A DNA stretch of 64,000 nucleotides from Flavobacterium sp. ACN6 (GCF_002304005.1 NZ_MRCQ01000006.1:124001-188000); one strand, 5' to 3'; numbered from the stretch's first letter, positions 9,254 through 18,624 are shown. Notes: generated from the letters alone by a model not told the origin. Numbers and translations: made by a program.

Positions 9254-9279
9254 AAAAAAAAACTCCTGAAAAACAGGAG
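9254..9279 (-). terminator. Rho-independent terminator after the DUF2805 gene
   Basis: On the minus strand a CTCCTG stem, a 5-base loop, CAGGAG and then a run of nine T residues lie 9 bases past the stop codon of the DUF2805 gene. Confidence 0.8.
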
Positions 9280-9287
9280 CTTCAAAT

Positions 9288-9566
9288 TTAGTCTAGTTTA
9301 TTTTTTATATAATATTTTCCATCCAAATCTTCATCAAAATCATCTATTTTTACTGGTTTTGGTTTTGGTTTGTTTGCAATTGCCTTCTTTTTCCACATCT
9401 CAAATTTTTCAAGAGGCATCTTCTTTTTCATGATATCCAAGACTTCTTTTTCTGCGAATCCAAATTCTTTTTTTATAATTTCAAATGGATTCCTTTCTTC
9501 TAAAGCTAACGAAACAAGTTTTTCAGTTTGTTCCCAAGTCAATTCTTTACGGTTACTCTTTTTCAT
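9288..9566 (-). CDS. DUF2805 / TIGR03643 family protein
   Basis: This small basic protein of 92 aa starts with a helix-turn-helix-like region (LTWEQTEKLVSLALEERNPF, then IIKKEFGFAEKEVLDIMKK) and PLEKFEMWKKK, which match the family TIGR03643/DUF2805. The tail (residues 66-92) is a Lys/Pro stretch followed by acidic residues and looks disordered. The function of the family is unknown; the fold suggests nucleic-acid binding, which is an inference. It is transcribed alone, with its own terminator. Confidence 0.85.
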   Translation of the reverse strand: MKKSNRKELTWEQTEKLVSLALEERNPFEIIKKEFGFAEKEVLDIMKKKMPLEKFEMWKKKAIANKPKPKPVKIDDFDEDLDGKYYIKNKLD

Positions 9567-9678
9567 CTCGTGAAAATTAATTCAAAATAGGGTGTTAATG
9601 ATTAATAGATTGATTTTCAATTTCTGTATCAATATTAAAAAAAATAATAATAAGTTGTTTCAGTAAAGTACACTTTTT

Positions 9679-10515
9679 TTAGTGATTTTCATTGTTTTTG
9701 AAAGATCGTGATTTTTGAAATGGTATTTTTAGCAGATTCTTCAATTCATTGTTTTCTTCAGGCCTCATATGCGTGTCTACACCATAAACCAGCTGATCTT
9801 TTGATAAATAGGTAAAAGTTCCAAAAATCCTATCCCACACAGAAAAAATATTTCCATAATTACTATCAGTGTAAGGTAATACATAATGATGATGTACTTT
9901 GTGCATATTGGGAGAAACTATAAAGTAACTCAGGAATAGATCTAATTTTTTAGGAAGCGAAATATTGGCATGATTAAACTGAGAAGCGATAACGGATAAG
10001 GATTGATAAAGAAAAACCATCCACATTGGAGTTCCAACAATCAAAACTCCCAAAGTGGTAAATATAAAACGAATAACACTTTCGCCGGGATGATGCCTGT
10101 TAGCAGTGGTAGTGTCGATCCAAGTGTCTGTATGATGCACCAAGTGAAACTGCCATAGAAACTTTACTTTATGTTCTACTAAATGAGCCAAGTAAGCTCC
10201 AATTAAATCGAGAAGTAATAATCCCATTATGGTATAAAGCCAAAGAGGAATTTGCGGCAGCCATTGTAAAAGACCAAAATGATTTTCTATAGTCCAGGTA
10301 GCGGTTCTAATTAGAATAAATGCCAAAATAAAATTGACAACAATAGTAGTAAATGTGAAAAAGAAATTGATTCCTGCATGCGGCCATTTTTTATACTGCA
10401 TTCGGAACAATGGAAAAGAATTTTATATCAGCCAGAATAATGTAATACCGCCAACCAGAATCAAGCTTCTATGCGAAGATGGAATTGTACTGAAGTAAGA
10501 AATAATTTCGTTCAT
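9679..10515 (-). pseudogene. Sterol desaturase/fatty acid hydroxylase family gene with in-frame stop
   Basis: The long open part (243 codons below 10410) encodes a membrane protein with the histidine boxes of this di-iron family: HLVEH, FHLVHHTD, RHHPGES and HKVHHHY. It lacks a good start codon (TTG only at 10410). Upstream in the same frame, ATG at 10515 opens 30 codons that read as a normal N-terminus ending ITLFWLI, then TAA at 10425-10423, then NSFPLFRMQYKKWPH. Replacing the TAA with one sense codon such as GAA restores a 278-aa protein, so a single base explains the break. A shorter product starting at internal ATG 10401 would keep all His boxes but lose the first membrane segment. Confidence 0.75.
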
Positions 10516-10636
10516 AATACATCAATATTTGAGTTGAAACAGTTTTCTTTTCGGTTTTATCCAACTAAAAAGAGAAAACCAAATAGAAATGTATCTGATT
10601 TTCTCTTTAAAAATACTAATTATAAGCTTATAAATG

Positions 10637-10876
10637 CTATTTTTTGATAAGGCTGATTAGGAATAATAAAATCCAGGCACCTCCAACAGCAATTAAGATC
10701 TGCCAAAGAAGTCCGCCGCCACCGATTCCAAGTTTACCAGCAAGCCAGCCGCCAATAAAACCGCCAATGATTCCAACGATGATGTTACCAATTATCCCAA
10801 AACCTGCACCTTTCCAAATTTGACCCGCAAGCCATCCAGAAATTGCACCAATAATTAAGAAATATAAAAATTCCAT
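10637..10876 (-). CDS. GlsB/YeaQ/YmgE family stress-response membrane protein
   Basis: This 79-aa hydrophobic protein has three membrane segments rich in glycine. Motifs LIIGAISGWLAGQIWKGAG, IIGNIIVGIIGGFIGGWL and a C-terminal ILIAVGGAWILLFLI are diagnostic of the family once called transglycosylase-associated proteins. It sits in the inner membrane and is often stress-induced; its molecular role is unknown. It lies 24 bp downstream of the aquaporin gene on the same strand and may be in one transcript with it. Confidence 0.9.
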   Translation of the reverse strand: MEFLYFLIIGAISGWLAGQIWKGAGFGIIGNIIVGIIGGFIGGWLAGKLGIGGGGLLWQILIAVGGAWILLFLISLIKK

Positions 10877-10900
10877 GTTTTAAATTTTAAAGATTTTATT

Positions 10901-11608
10901 TTAAGCTTCTTCGTTTTTTTGTAAAAGGGTCTTGTAGATAAATCCACCTACAATTGCTCCTAGAATTGGAGCGGCCCAAAACAGCCAAACCTGTGATAAT
11001 GGTTCTCCGCCTACAAAAATTGCCTGAGATAAAGATCTCGCAGGATTTACAGAAGTATTTGTAATTGGAATGCTTATTAAATGAATTAAAGTTAAGCCTA
11101 ACCCAATTGCAATGCCGCAGAAATTTGTATTTGCACATTTATCGCTGCTTCCTAAAATAATTAATAAGAAAAATAATGCAAGGATAAACTCCGCTATAAA
11201 AGCAGCTTGGAAAGAATATCCATCAGGAGAAAATGCCCCAAAACCGTTTGAAGCAAAAGCACCGGCTTTAGTGCTGTCAATTACAAAACCAGCTTTTCCT
11301 GAAGCGATTGTGTACAAAGTTCCTGCTGCAGCAATCGCTCCAATACATTGTGCAATAATGTAAGGAATAAGATCTTTGGCAGGAAATCTTCCGCCAGCCC
11401 ATAAACCCAAGGAAACGGCAGGATTAAAATGGCCTCCAGAAATATGCCCAACGGCATATGCCATTGTCAAAACTGTTAAACCAAACGCTAAGGCGACACC
11501 TGCAAATCCAATCCCTAACTCGGGATATGCAGCGGCAAAAATGGCACTTCCACAGCCTCCAAAAACTAGCCAGTAAGTTCCGAAGAACTCAGCAAATAAT
11601 TTTTTCAT
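10901..11608 (-). CDS. aqpZ: Aquaporin Z-type water channel (MIP family)
   Basis: This 235-aa inner-membrane channel has six transmembrane helices and the two half-helix signatures [11 protein letters not shown] and [11 protein letters not shown], both with intact NPA. The N-terminus [20 protein letters not shown] and the Arg after the second NPA are typical of water-selective AqpZ rather than glycerol facilitators. The gene lies between DoxX (25 bp upstream) and GlsB/YeaQ (24 bp downstream), all minus strand, so a three-gene membrane-stress operon is likely. Confidence 0.93.
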   Translation of the reverse strand: MKKLFAEFFGTYWLVFGGCGSAIFAAAYPELGIGFAGVALAFGLTVLTMAYAVGHISGGHFNPAVSLGLWAGGRFPAKDLIPYIIAQCIGAIAAAGTLYTIASGKAGFVIDSTKAGAFASNGFGAFSPDGYSFQAAFIAEFILALFFLLIILGSSDKCANTNFCGIAIGLGLTLIHLISIPITNTSVNPARSLSQAIFVGGEPLSQVWLFWAAPILGAIVGGFIYKTLLQKNEEA

Positions 11609-11633
11609 AATAAAAATAATTTAATGGTTAATG

Positions 11634-11990
11634 TTAGAATATATATTGGGATGCCCAATAAATCAAAACAATTTGTAAGGGCAAACGTACAAATAAAATC
11701 CATAATGGTAAACCAAAACCTGCTTTTTTATTTTGAAACATATATAAATTTGCAGGAAAAATAGCAATTAACAGCGCTATGATTCCCCAGGCAGCGAAGT
11801 GTGTAGTAAAAGGCAGGGTGAGAAGGAGACCTAAAATAATTTCGGCAGCACCACTTAAAATATTTAGTAATTTGGGGTTTTTAAATACTGGCGGAATGAT
11901 TCTTATGTACATTCCGGGCTTTCTAAAATGATTAATTCCAGCACCTATATATAATAAAGCCATCAAATATAAATGCCAAGGTAATGTCAT
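11634..11990 (-). CDS. DoxX family membrane protein
   Basis: This 118-aa protein has four predicted membrane helices. The features MALLYIGAGINHFRKP and ILSGAAEIILGLLLTLP match small DoxX/DoxD-like proteins. The family has been linked to redox and thiol stress in some bacteria, but the role of this copy is unknown. Its stop is 25 bp ahead of aqpZ. Confidence 0.82.
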   Translation of the reverse strand: MTLPWHLYLMALLYIGAGINHFRKPGMYIRIIPPVFKNPKLLNILSGAAEIILGLLLTLPFTTHFAAWGIIALLIAIFPANLYMFQNKKAGFGLPLWILFVRLPLQIVLIYWASQYIF

Positions 11991-12078
11991 GATATATAAT
12001 TATTTATCACGAATTTATAAAAAAAATTAACAATTATTACATTACAAGAAATGTTTTTTAAATAATGATTAAATTGAT

Positions 12079-12978
12079 TTATTTTTTGGACTTGAAATTT
12101 ACATTCATAATAATTATCGCAAGTATAATTAAAACAATTCCAACCCATTGAGAGAAGATTACCGTTTCGTTTAATAAAACATACGCCATCATAACAGAAA
12201 CAGGTAACTCTAGAGCAGAAACAATACTTCCAAGTCCGATACCAGTTAAAGGAAAACCAATATTCATCAACATTGGTGGAATTATAGTCCCAAACAAAGA
12301 CAATACAATTCCCCATTTTAAGAAAATTTCAAGATTAAAAGGAGTTACCTGAGTAGCAAACGCAAATGAAAAAACAATAATTGAACCGCCCAAAAGCATA
12401 TATAGACTTCTTTGTGCCGATGAAATTTCGGTTGCTACACGATTTGCTGTAAACATAGTGGTAGTAAAAGATGCTGCAGCTAAAATTCCCCAAAGCAAAC
12501 CACGCCAATCTAATGAAATGTCGTTATGAATGATATTTGTGGCTAAAACAGTTCCAAAAAGCACGATAAGTACCGCAATGACTTTTTGTTTAGAAGGTAG
12601 TTTTTTTTCTAAAATCATTTCAAGTAAAACACCCATCCAAACAGTCTGCATTAATAAAACGATTCCAATAGAAACAGGAATATATTTTACAGCCAGATAG
12701 TAAAACAAACTTGTCATTCCTAATGAAGTTCCGGCAAGCATTAAACTGAATATATTTTTTGGAGTTGCTTTTACAGCTGTATTTTTATTTTTTATTCTTT
12801 GAAAAAGGTTAATCAGTAAAATACCTGTAATTCCGAAAATAAATTGTGATGTCGTAACTTCTGCAGTCGTGTATCCTTCAGTATAAGCCATTTTTACAAA
12901 AGTAGCGAGCATTCCGTATGTAGTTGCTCCTAAAGCTACCAGAAAAACACCTTTTAATACATTGTTTTGAGACGTCAT
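12079..12978 (-). CDS. EamA/DMT superfamily transporter
   Basis: This 299-aa inner-membrane protein has ten predicted transmembrane helices in two EamA repeats: about residues 8-145, starting GVFLVALGATTYGMLATFVK, and 155-295, including GIGLGSIVSALELPVSVMMA. Members export amino acids, nucleosides or other small metabolites; the substrate here is not readable. It is separated by 88 bp from DoxX and by 219 bp from the PPIase gene. Confidence 0.88.
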   Translation of the reverse strand: MTSQNNVLKGVFLVALGATTYGMLATFVKMAYTEGYTTAEVTTSQFIFGITGILLINLFQRIKNKNTAVKATPKNIFSLMLAGTSLGMTSLFYYLAVKYIPVSIGIVLLMQTVWMGVLLEMILEKKLPSKQKVIAVLIVLFGTVLATNIIHNDISLDWRGLLWGILAAASFTTTMFTANRVATEISSAQRSLYMLLGGSIIVFSFAFATQVTPFNLEIFLKWGIVLSLFGTIIPPMLMNIGFPLTGIGLGSIVSALELPVSVMMAYVLLNETVIFSQWVGIVLIILAIIIMNVNFKSKK

Positions 12979-13135
12979 AATTTACTTGTTTTAAAAAATT
13001 AAAGCCGGCAAAGGTAAGTTATTTTGTTTAGGATTCAGCAGAAAGAATACTTAAATACTGATTTTACTATTGGTCAATATTGATTTTAAACCCTTAAATT
13101 ATTAATATGTTAATGATTAGAATAATTGTAAAACA

Positions 13136-13168
13136 AAAAAACACCAAAAATATATTTTGATGTTTTTT
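13136..13168 (-). terminator. AT-rich terminator of the nrnA-gldI-PPIase operon
   Basis: On the minus strand AAAAAACATC, AAAA, a short loop, and TTTTGGTGTTTTTT form a stem with one mismatch, ending in T residues, 30 bp past the stop of the last PPIase gene. Confidence 0.6.
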
Positions 13169-13197
13169 GTATATAAGAAAATAGAATTCTCTTTTAA

Positions 13198-14346
13198 TTA
13201 TTTTGCTGGCTGATTTTGATAAGTTTCAATTTCAAAAACCAAAGTAGAGTTTGGTGGAATCACGCTTCCAGCTCCTTTTTCACCATAAGCTAAATTAGAA
13301 GGAAGAAAGAAAATTGCCTTATCTCCGTCTGTCATCATATCAAGAGCTTCTATAAAACCTGGGATCATGCCTTCTTTTTTACCAACAGTAAAAGGAAAAG
13401 CTTTGTAACCTCCTTGTGCATCTCTATTTGCATCATATGTTCCGTACGCTTTTGCTACTGCGGGAATACTGCTGTCAAACAATTTACCATCTTCAAAATA
13501 TCCAGCGTAATGGAAATAGATTGTTGAACCTTCAGCACCTTTTACACCAGTTCCTTTTTTAGTAATAACATATTTTAAACCAGAGGCAGTGGCAGTTGCT
13601 TTTGCTTTTGTTGCAGCAAAATAAGCAGCTTTGTCTTTAATCACTTTTTCAGCTTCTAATTTTTTTACTTCTTCTTTTTTTGCTTCATCAGTTAACACTT
13701 TTACAGCATCAAATTTTTTAGCTGCTGCACCTTTTCGTGTAATAGTGATTTTTGTCATAATATCGTCCTGAGCAATTTTATTTACATTGTCCATTCCAGA
13801 AACAACATGTCCAAAAATAGTATGTTTTCCATTTAACCAAGGAGTATCTTTGTGTGTAATAAAAAATTGACTTCCGTTTGTTGCCGGGCCAGAGTTTGCC
13901 ATTGCCAGAATTCCGCCTTTGTCAAATTTTAGTTCTTCTCTAAATTCATCTTTAAATGAATATCCAGGACCTCCAGAACCATTTCCGTCGGGATCTCCAC
14001 CTTGAATCATAAAATCATTAATAACTCTATGGAATTTCAAGCCATCGTAAAATGGTTTTCCTTTTAATTTTTCGACTTTTAAATTCGGATTTTTTCCTTC
14101 TGCCAAAGAAATGAAATTAGCTACAGTTACTGGAGCTTTTACATATTCTAAAGTAACAACAATATCGCCCTTAGTAGTTGAAATTGTTGCAAAAATTCCT
14201 TCGTTAGGATTTGTATTTGGTTTAGCGGCAGGTTTCGCAGCTGTAGTTGTTTTTGCCTTCGCTGCAGGTTTAGCCGCAGGTTTTTTAGTTTGAGCCTGAA
14301 TATTTACTATTGCTAAGCAAAATAAAAATAAAAATTTAAACTTCAT
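13198..14346 (-). CDS. Cyclophilin-FKBP fusion peptidylprolyl isomerase, exported
   Basis: This 382-aa protein carries two different proline isomerase domains. A signal peptide (cleavage near NIQAQ) and a Lys/Ala/Pro-rich linker (about residues 20-48) lead into a cyclophilin domain (about 50-215: FYDGLKFHRVINDFMIQGGD, NSGPATNGSQFFITH). An FKBP domain follows at the C-terminus (about 255-380: HYAGYFEDGKLFDSS, PGFIEALDMM, YGEKGAGSVIPPNSTLVFEI). It should speed prolyl isomerisation of proteins in the periplasm. It is the last gene of the nrnA-gldI-PPIase-PPIase series and a paralogue of its neighbour. Confidence 0.93.
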   Translation of the reverse strand: MKFKFLFLFCLAIVNIQAQTKKPAAKPAAKAKTTTAAKPAAKPNTNPNEGIFATISTTKGDIVVTLEYVKAPVTVANFISLAEGKNPNLKVEKLKGKPFYDGLKFHRVINDFMIQGGDPDGNGSGGPGYSFKDEFREELKFDKGGILAMANSGPATNGSQFFITHKDTPWLNGKHTIFGHVVSGMDNVNKIAQDDIMTKITITRKGAAAKKFDAVKVLTDEAKKEEVKKLEAEKVIKDKAAYFAATKAKATATASGLKYVITKKGTGVKGAEGSTIYFHYAGYFEDGKLFDSSIPAVAKAYGTYDANRDAQGGYKAFPFTVGKKEGMIPGFIEALDMMTDGDKAIFFLPSNLAYGEKGAGSVIPPNSTLVFEIETYQNQPAK

Positions 14347-14379
14347 TACTTTAAATTTATGGTTATAAAAGTTTTACGG

Positions 14380-15450
14380 TTATTCTGTGATTTGAATTTC
14401 AAATATAATATTTGCATTTGGCGGAATGACAGCACCAGCACCAGTTTCTCCATACGCTAAGTGAGACGGAATAAAAAGAACTGCTTTATCTCCAATAGAA
14501 AGCTGTTCAACTCCTTCAATAAAACCTGGAATTAAACCACCTTTACTGCCCGCTTTAAAATCAATTGGACTATATGCTTTTGCTGCAGCTCTCGCAGGAT
14601 CAAATTTTCCAAATTGTGTTGCAACGTCTTCTAAGCTTGTGTCAAACAGAGTTCCATCTTCAAGAAAACCTGCATATTGAATGTGTATTTGAGTTCCTGC
14701 TGCAGGTTTTTTACCACTTCCTTTTTCAGTAATTACAAATTCTAGTCCGCTTGTTGTTTTAGTTGCTTTTGGTTTAATAGAAGCGTAATAAGCAACTTTT
14801 TCTTTTTGAACTGCTGCATATTTGCTTTGTTCTTTTGCGATTTCAGAAAAATAATCATGAAATACTTTTACAGCATCAAACTTTTTAGCTGCTTCGCCAT
14901 TTCTGATAATTTTTACAGAAACGATATTATCGCCTTGAATTACTTTATTTACCACTTCCTGATCTTTTACATCAACTACATGACCAAAAATCGTGTGTTT
15001 GTTATCTAACCAAGGAGTTTCAACATGTGTAATAAAAAATTGGCTGCTGTTTGTTCCAGGTCCATTGTTGGCCATTGCTAAAACACCAGCTTTATCAAAT
15101 TTTAAATCTGAAAACTCATCTTTAAATTTATATCCAGTATCTCCAGAACCAGTTCCTAAAGGATCACCAGTTTGAATCATGAAGCTTTCAATAACTCTAT
15201 GGAATTTTAAACCATCAAAAAAAGGTTTGTTTTTTAAGTTTTCATGTGTAACAAATTCGTTTTTACCTTCAGCCAAAGTCACAAAGTTCGCAACAGTTAT
15301 TGGTGCTTTTTTGTAGTCAAGCTCAACAATAATATGACCTTTGTTTGTTTCGATATCGGCATATAAACCATCAGGCAGATTACTGTGGTCGTCTTTACAA
15401 GAATAAAATGAGCTAACGGCTATTAATAATAATAAAATAATCTTTTTCAT
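14380..15450 (-). CDS. Cyclophilin-FKBP fusion peptidylprolyl isomerase, lipoprotein
   Basis: This 356-aa paralogue of the next gene has the same domain order: cyclophilin at about 28-195 (PFFDGLKFHRVIESFMIQTG, NNGPGTNSSQFFITH) and FKBP at about 235-355 (IQYAGFLEDGTLFDTS, YGETGAGAVIPPNANIIFEI). It starts with a lipoprotein signal (SSFYSCKDD, lipobox Cys near residue 18), so it should be membrane-anchored whereas the paralogue is soluble. The gap to gldI is 16 bp and to the paralogue 33 bp, indicating one operon. Catalytic Arg, Phe and Gln of the cyclophilin part are in place. Confidence 0.93.
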   Translation of the reverse strand: MKKIILLLLIAVSSFYSCKDDHSNLPDGLYADIETNKGHIIVELDYKKAPITVANFVTLAEGKNEFVTHENLKNKPFFDGLKFHRVIESFMIQTGDPLGTGSGDTGYKFKDEFSDLKFDKAGVLAMANNGPGTNSSQFFITHVETPWLDNKHTIFGHVVDVKDQEVVNKVIQGDNIVSVKIIRNGEAAKKFDAVKVFHDYFSEIAKEQSKYAAVQKEKVAYYASIKPKATKTTSGLEFVITEKGSGKKPAAGTQIHIQYAGFLEDGTLFDTSLEDVATQFGKFDPARAAAKAYSPIDFKAGSKGGLIPGFIEGVEQLSIGDKAVLFIPSHLAYGETGAGAVIPPNANIIFEIQITE

Positions 15451-15466
15451 CTTAAGAGATTGTTTT

Positions 15467-16123
15467 TTATGGAGTTAATGTATCTTTTTTTACTGGTGCT
15501 GCAGGTTTTGACGCTGCAGGTTTTGGAGTTGCTTTCTTTGGAGCTTGGACTGCAGAAGCGGCAGTTTGAGCAGTTGGGTCTGCAACAAAATTTCTAAGTG
15601 TAACCGTAACGATTAAAGATTCGTTTGGACCAATTTTTTTGTTATCTCCATGATAGCCATAAGCCATATGCGATGGAAATAAGAAAGTTACAGTTTCATT
15701 TTTATGCATTCTCTTGATTCCGTCGCGCAATCCCATCATGATATCCTGTTTGTCCACATAATAGGTCTGCGGGCCAAGATCAGATTCTGAATAAATTACA
15801 CTGCCTTTAATATCTTTTACTTCCAAATTGAAATAAGCAATATCGCCTTTTCTTGGTGATGCTATTTCTGCTGCGTTTTTTTCTTCATAATTAAACCAAT
15901 AGCCTTTTGGAGTGGCATAGTATTTAACCTTCGGATTGCTTTTGATGATCTTTTTAATGACATCCTCTTCGTTTGCCACTAATTTTTTGTTACGATCGGC
16001 AGATTTTTTCATGAATGTTCCCGAAGCGGTGGAAATAGGTCTTCTGGCTTCTTCATGATGCTTACAGCTGATTAACAAAACAGCAAAAAGCAAGCTATAA
16101 ATGCTAAGTTTTAGGTTGTTCAT
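15467..16123 (-). CDS. gldI: Gliding motility-associated FKBP-type PPIase lipoprotein GldI
   Basis: This 218-aa lipoprotein (lipobox LLISCKHH) has an FKBP-like domain at about residues 85-180: DIAYFNLEVKDIKGSVIYSE, MGLRDGIKRMHKNETVTFLF and PSHMAYGYHGDNKKIGPNES. An Ala/Pro/Lys-rich tail follows. GldI is required for gliding motility in F. johnsoniae, probably by helping to fold envelope parts of the gliding/type IX secretion machinery. It follows nrnA by 7 bp and precedes the two other PPIases, so the operon looks like an envelope protein-folding unit. Confidence 0.88.
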   Translation of the reverse strand: MNNLKLSIYSLLFAVLLISCKHHEEARRPISTASGTFMKKSADRNKKLVANEEDVIKKIIKSNPKVKYYATPKGYWFNYEEKNAAEIASPRKGDIAYFNLEVKDIKGSVIYSESDLGPQTYYVDKQDIMMGLRDGIKRMHKNETVTFLFPSHMAYGYHGDNKKIGPNESLIVTVTLRNFVADPTAQTAASAVQAPKKATPKPAASKPAAPVKKDTLTP

Positions 16124-16130
16124 GATTCGG

Positions 16131-17135
16131 TTATAATGTTAGTTTTTGTACTAAATCTTCAAATTTCTTTACCGTTTCTTCCATCGAAACTTCAGATCTT
16201 CCACCGGCTGCATTACTGTGTCCGCCGCCATTAAAATGGTCTCTTGCAAACTGGTTTACATCAAAACCTCCTTGCGAACGAAATGAAATTTTGATAATGC
16301 CTTCGTCTTTATTTTCGATAAAAATAGCAGTAAAAACAATATCTTTTATGCTTAAACCATAATTAACAATTCCCTCAGTATCGCCTTTCACATAATTAAA
16401 AGAATCCAATTCTGCTTGTGTAAGGGTCATATAAGAGGTTTTGTGTGCTTCGAAAATTTTCATGTTCTGCAAAGCAAGTCCTAATAATTGCAGTCTGCTG
16501 AATGAACTATTATCAAATAATAAGACTGGAATTTGTGTGTTTTCAACTCCCAAATCAATTAATTCGGCTATAATTCTATGTGTATTTCCTGTTGTTCCTG
16601 GAAAACGAAACGAACCTGAATCGGTTAAGATTCCAGTATAAATACAAGTTGCAATGTTTTTATCAATATCTTCTTTTTTGTTTAAGAAAGTGATGAAGTT
16701 GTAAACCATTTCACAAGTTGATCCGAATGCTGTGTCAGAATAAGTATAAGCGGCATAATCATCAGGTTTTTGATGATGATCGATCATAATGAAAATAGCT
16801 TTTAGCTTAGCCAAAGTATGTTCCATTTCGCCTGTACGATGAAAAGCATTAAAGTCGAGTGTAAATATGATTTCAGCTTCTTCTAAAATCTTGGTGCAGT
16901 TTTCCGTATCCTTTTCGAATATTTTTACAGTTTCTGATCCTGGAAGCCAAGCTAAAAAATTAGGGAAATCATTGGGCGCAATTACTGTTGCCTGATGATT
17001 ATTTTTAATTAAAAAATGATATAATGCTAATGTAGAGCCCATTGCATCGCCATCTGGTCCTCTATGCGGAATGATGACAATTTTCTTTGGGGCAGCGAGT
17101 AATAATTGAATCGCTTGAATGTCTTGTATTTTCAT
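16131..17135 (-). CDS. nrnA: DHH-family phosphoesterase, NrnA-like oligoribonuclease/pAp phosphatase
   Basis: This cytoplasmic 334-aa protein has the DHH domain first (IIPHRGPDGDAMGSTLALYH; FTLDFNAFHRTG; IMIDHHQKPDD, the DHH motif; GILTDSGSFRFPGT) and the DHHA1 domain at the C-terminus (FNGGGHSNAAGG). This is the NrnA layout: degradation of 2-5-nt RNAs and dephosphorylation of pAp, with Mn2+. It is the first gene of the operon with gldI. The length is normal and all metal-ligand motifs are present. Confidence 0.88.
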   Translation of the reverse strand: MKIQDIQAIQLLLAAPKKIVIIPHRGPDGDAMGSTLALYHFLIKNNHQATVIAPNDFPNFLAWLPGSETVKIFEKDTENCTKILEEAEIIFTLDFNAFHRTGEMEHTLAKLKAIFIMIDHHQKPDDYAAYTYSDTAFGSTCEMVYNFITFLNKKEDIDKNIATCIYTGILTDSGSFRFPGTTGNTHRIIAELIDLGVENTQIPVLLFDNSSFSRLQLLGLALQNMKIFEAHKTSYMTLTQAELDSFNYVKGDTEGIVNYGLSIKDIVFTAIFIENKDEGIIKISFRSQGGFDVNQFARDHFNGGGHSNAAGGRSEVSMEETVKKFEDLVQKLTL

Positions 17136-17179
17136 AGTGTGCGAATTTACATTTTTTTAATGTAATGCTGAAAATATTT

Positions 17180-17209
17180 AGTCGCAGTTTTCAGTTTCAG
17201 TTTTCAGTT
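17180..17209. repeat. Degenerate CAGTTTTCAGTTT repeat
   Basis: The words GTCGCAGTTTTCAG, TTTCAG and TTTTCAG follow one another. Their reverse complement (ACTGAAAACTGCGACT) recurs in the gap 48629-49017, so this is a dispersed intergenic repeat. The rest of the 222-bp gap 17136-17357 has only AT-rich words such as GGAATTTAAAATTTAGAA, also repeated near 20630. Confidence 0.5.
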
Positions 17210-17357
17210 ATTTTTAGAATCTATTTTAAGTGTTTGAAATTGGTAGACACATGCAAAGAGTCTGCAGACAAAAACGCATTTTTAAGCGGATTTATTATTG
17301 TGAGTAAATCTGAAAGTTTCTAATAAGAGTTGGAATTTGGAATTTAAAATTTAGAAC

Positions 17358-18599
17358 TTAAAAATTGGAATTTATTTTTTTGTATAATTTATATTTCGCT
17401 CCTTTGACAATCTGTGATTTATAAATTCCAACAGAACCCGAAGAAAAATAAGCAATTGTGCAGGCAATAGCAATAAATATTCCTGGCGCAATTCCAAATA
17501 ATTCCATTCCCATAATAGTGCAGGCGATAGGCGTGTGAGTAGCGCCAGAGAAAACGGCAACAAATCCAATTCCAGCTAAAAGAGCAATCGGCATTGGAAT
17601 AACTGCTGATAATGCACTTCCTAAAGTGGCACCAACGAAGAATAATGGAGTTACTTCTCCGCCTTTAAAACCAGCTCCAAGTGTAAATCCTGTAAAGAGA
17701 ATTTTAAGCAGAAAATCATACCATTGATTTGTATTTGAAAAAGAATCGACAATTACAGGAACTCCCAATCCAGAGAATTTTGTAAAACCAAAACCTGCAA
17801 ATGCAATGGCTAAAACTACTCCGCCAATTACGGGGCGAAGTGGCGGATATTTAATGTTTTTTGAAAAAAGCGAACCCCAGAAATGCGTACTTCTTGAAAA
17901 TAATAAAGCGGCGAATCCAGATAGAATTCCAACAATTAGTGTAAAAATAATATTGTTTATGCTAAGATCTGGAATAACAGGAATGCTGTAATGAGTATGT
18001 TTTACCTGCCAAAATTCTACAGTAAAATAAGCTGCATAAGCGACTAAAAATGACAGAATGATACTTTTGAAATTTATTTTACTGAAATATAGAACTTCCA
18101 AAGCAAAAACAGCTCCCGCCAGCGGTGTTCCAAAAACTGAAGCAAAACCAGCGCTGATTCCGAGAATAATTAAAATTTTACGTTCAGAATTATCGAGATT
18201 AAAGATTTTGGTAAATTGATCGGCAATGGCGCCTCCCATTTGTACTGCAGTTCCTTCGCGTCCTGCAGATCCGCCAAATAAATGTGTAATCAGTGTTCCA
18301 AAAAGTACCAAAGGAGCCATTTTAAACGGAATCACTTTTTTGGGATTTTCATATTCTTCCAGCAGTAAATTATTTCCTTTTACTACAGATTCTCCCCAGT
18401 AATAATAACTCAATCCAACAAGAAATCCGCCGAAAGGCAAAAGCCAGATAATCCATTCGTGCTGCATTCTATATTTTGTAACCCATTCTAAAGAAACTAA
18501 GAAAAAAGCAGATGCAGATCCTGAAAGTATACCTATTAAAGCACAGATTAAAATCCATTTTGGAATAGAAAATAGTGTTTCTTTTAGGTTTAGAGTCAT
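17358..18599 (-). CDS. ClC-type chloride channel/antiporter family protein
   Basis: This 413-aa inner-membrane protein has about ten or more hydrophobic helices. The GSAGREGTAVQMGG motif holds the gating Glu of ClC proteins (GREGP in the classical version, GREGT here). Other conserved parts are GSASAFFLVSLEWV, FGTPLAGAVFALEVL and GFTLGAGFKGGEVTPLF. It may be a H+/Cl- antiporter or a fluoride-type relative; selectivity is not certain because the GSGIP loop is not conserved. It is a single gene with repeats on both sides. Confidence 0.87.
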   Translation of the reverse strand: MTLNLKETLFSIPKWILICALIGILSGSASAFFLVSLEWVTKYRMQHEWIIWLLPFGGFLVGLSYYYWGESVVKGNNLLLEEYENPKKVIPFKMAPLVLFGTLITHLFGGSAGREGTAVQMGGAIADQFTKIFNLDNSERKILIILGISAGFASVFGTPLAGAVFALEVLYFSKINFKSIILSFLVAYAAYFTVEFWQVKHTHYSIPVIPDLSINNIIFTLIVGILSGFAALLFSRSTHFWGSLFSKNIKYPPLRPVIGGVVLAIAFAGFGFTKFSGLGVPVIVDSFSNTNQWYDFLLKILFTGFTLGAGFKGGEVTPLFFVGATLGSALSAVIPMPIALLAGIGFVAVFSGATHTPIACTIMGMELFGIAPGIFIAIACTIAYFSSGSVGIYKSQIVKGAKYKLYKKINSNF

Positions 18600-18624
18600 G
18601 AATGATTATGTGAAATATATTTTA

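Noticed and set aside
9176..9433. Plus-strand frame between the M61 and DUF2805 genes
   Set aside because: It runs through a terminator and antisense to DUF2805, with low-complexity sequence.
11112..11576. Plus-strand frames opposite aqpZ
   Set aside because: They are shadows of a well-supported aquaporin gene and show no family features.
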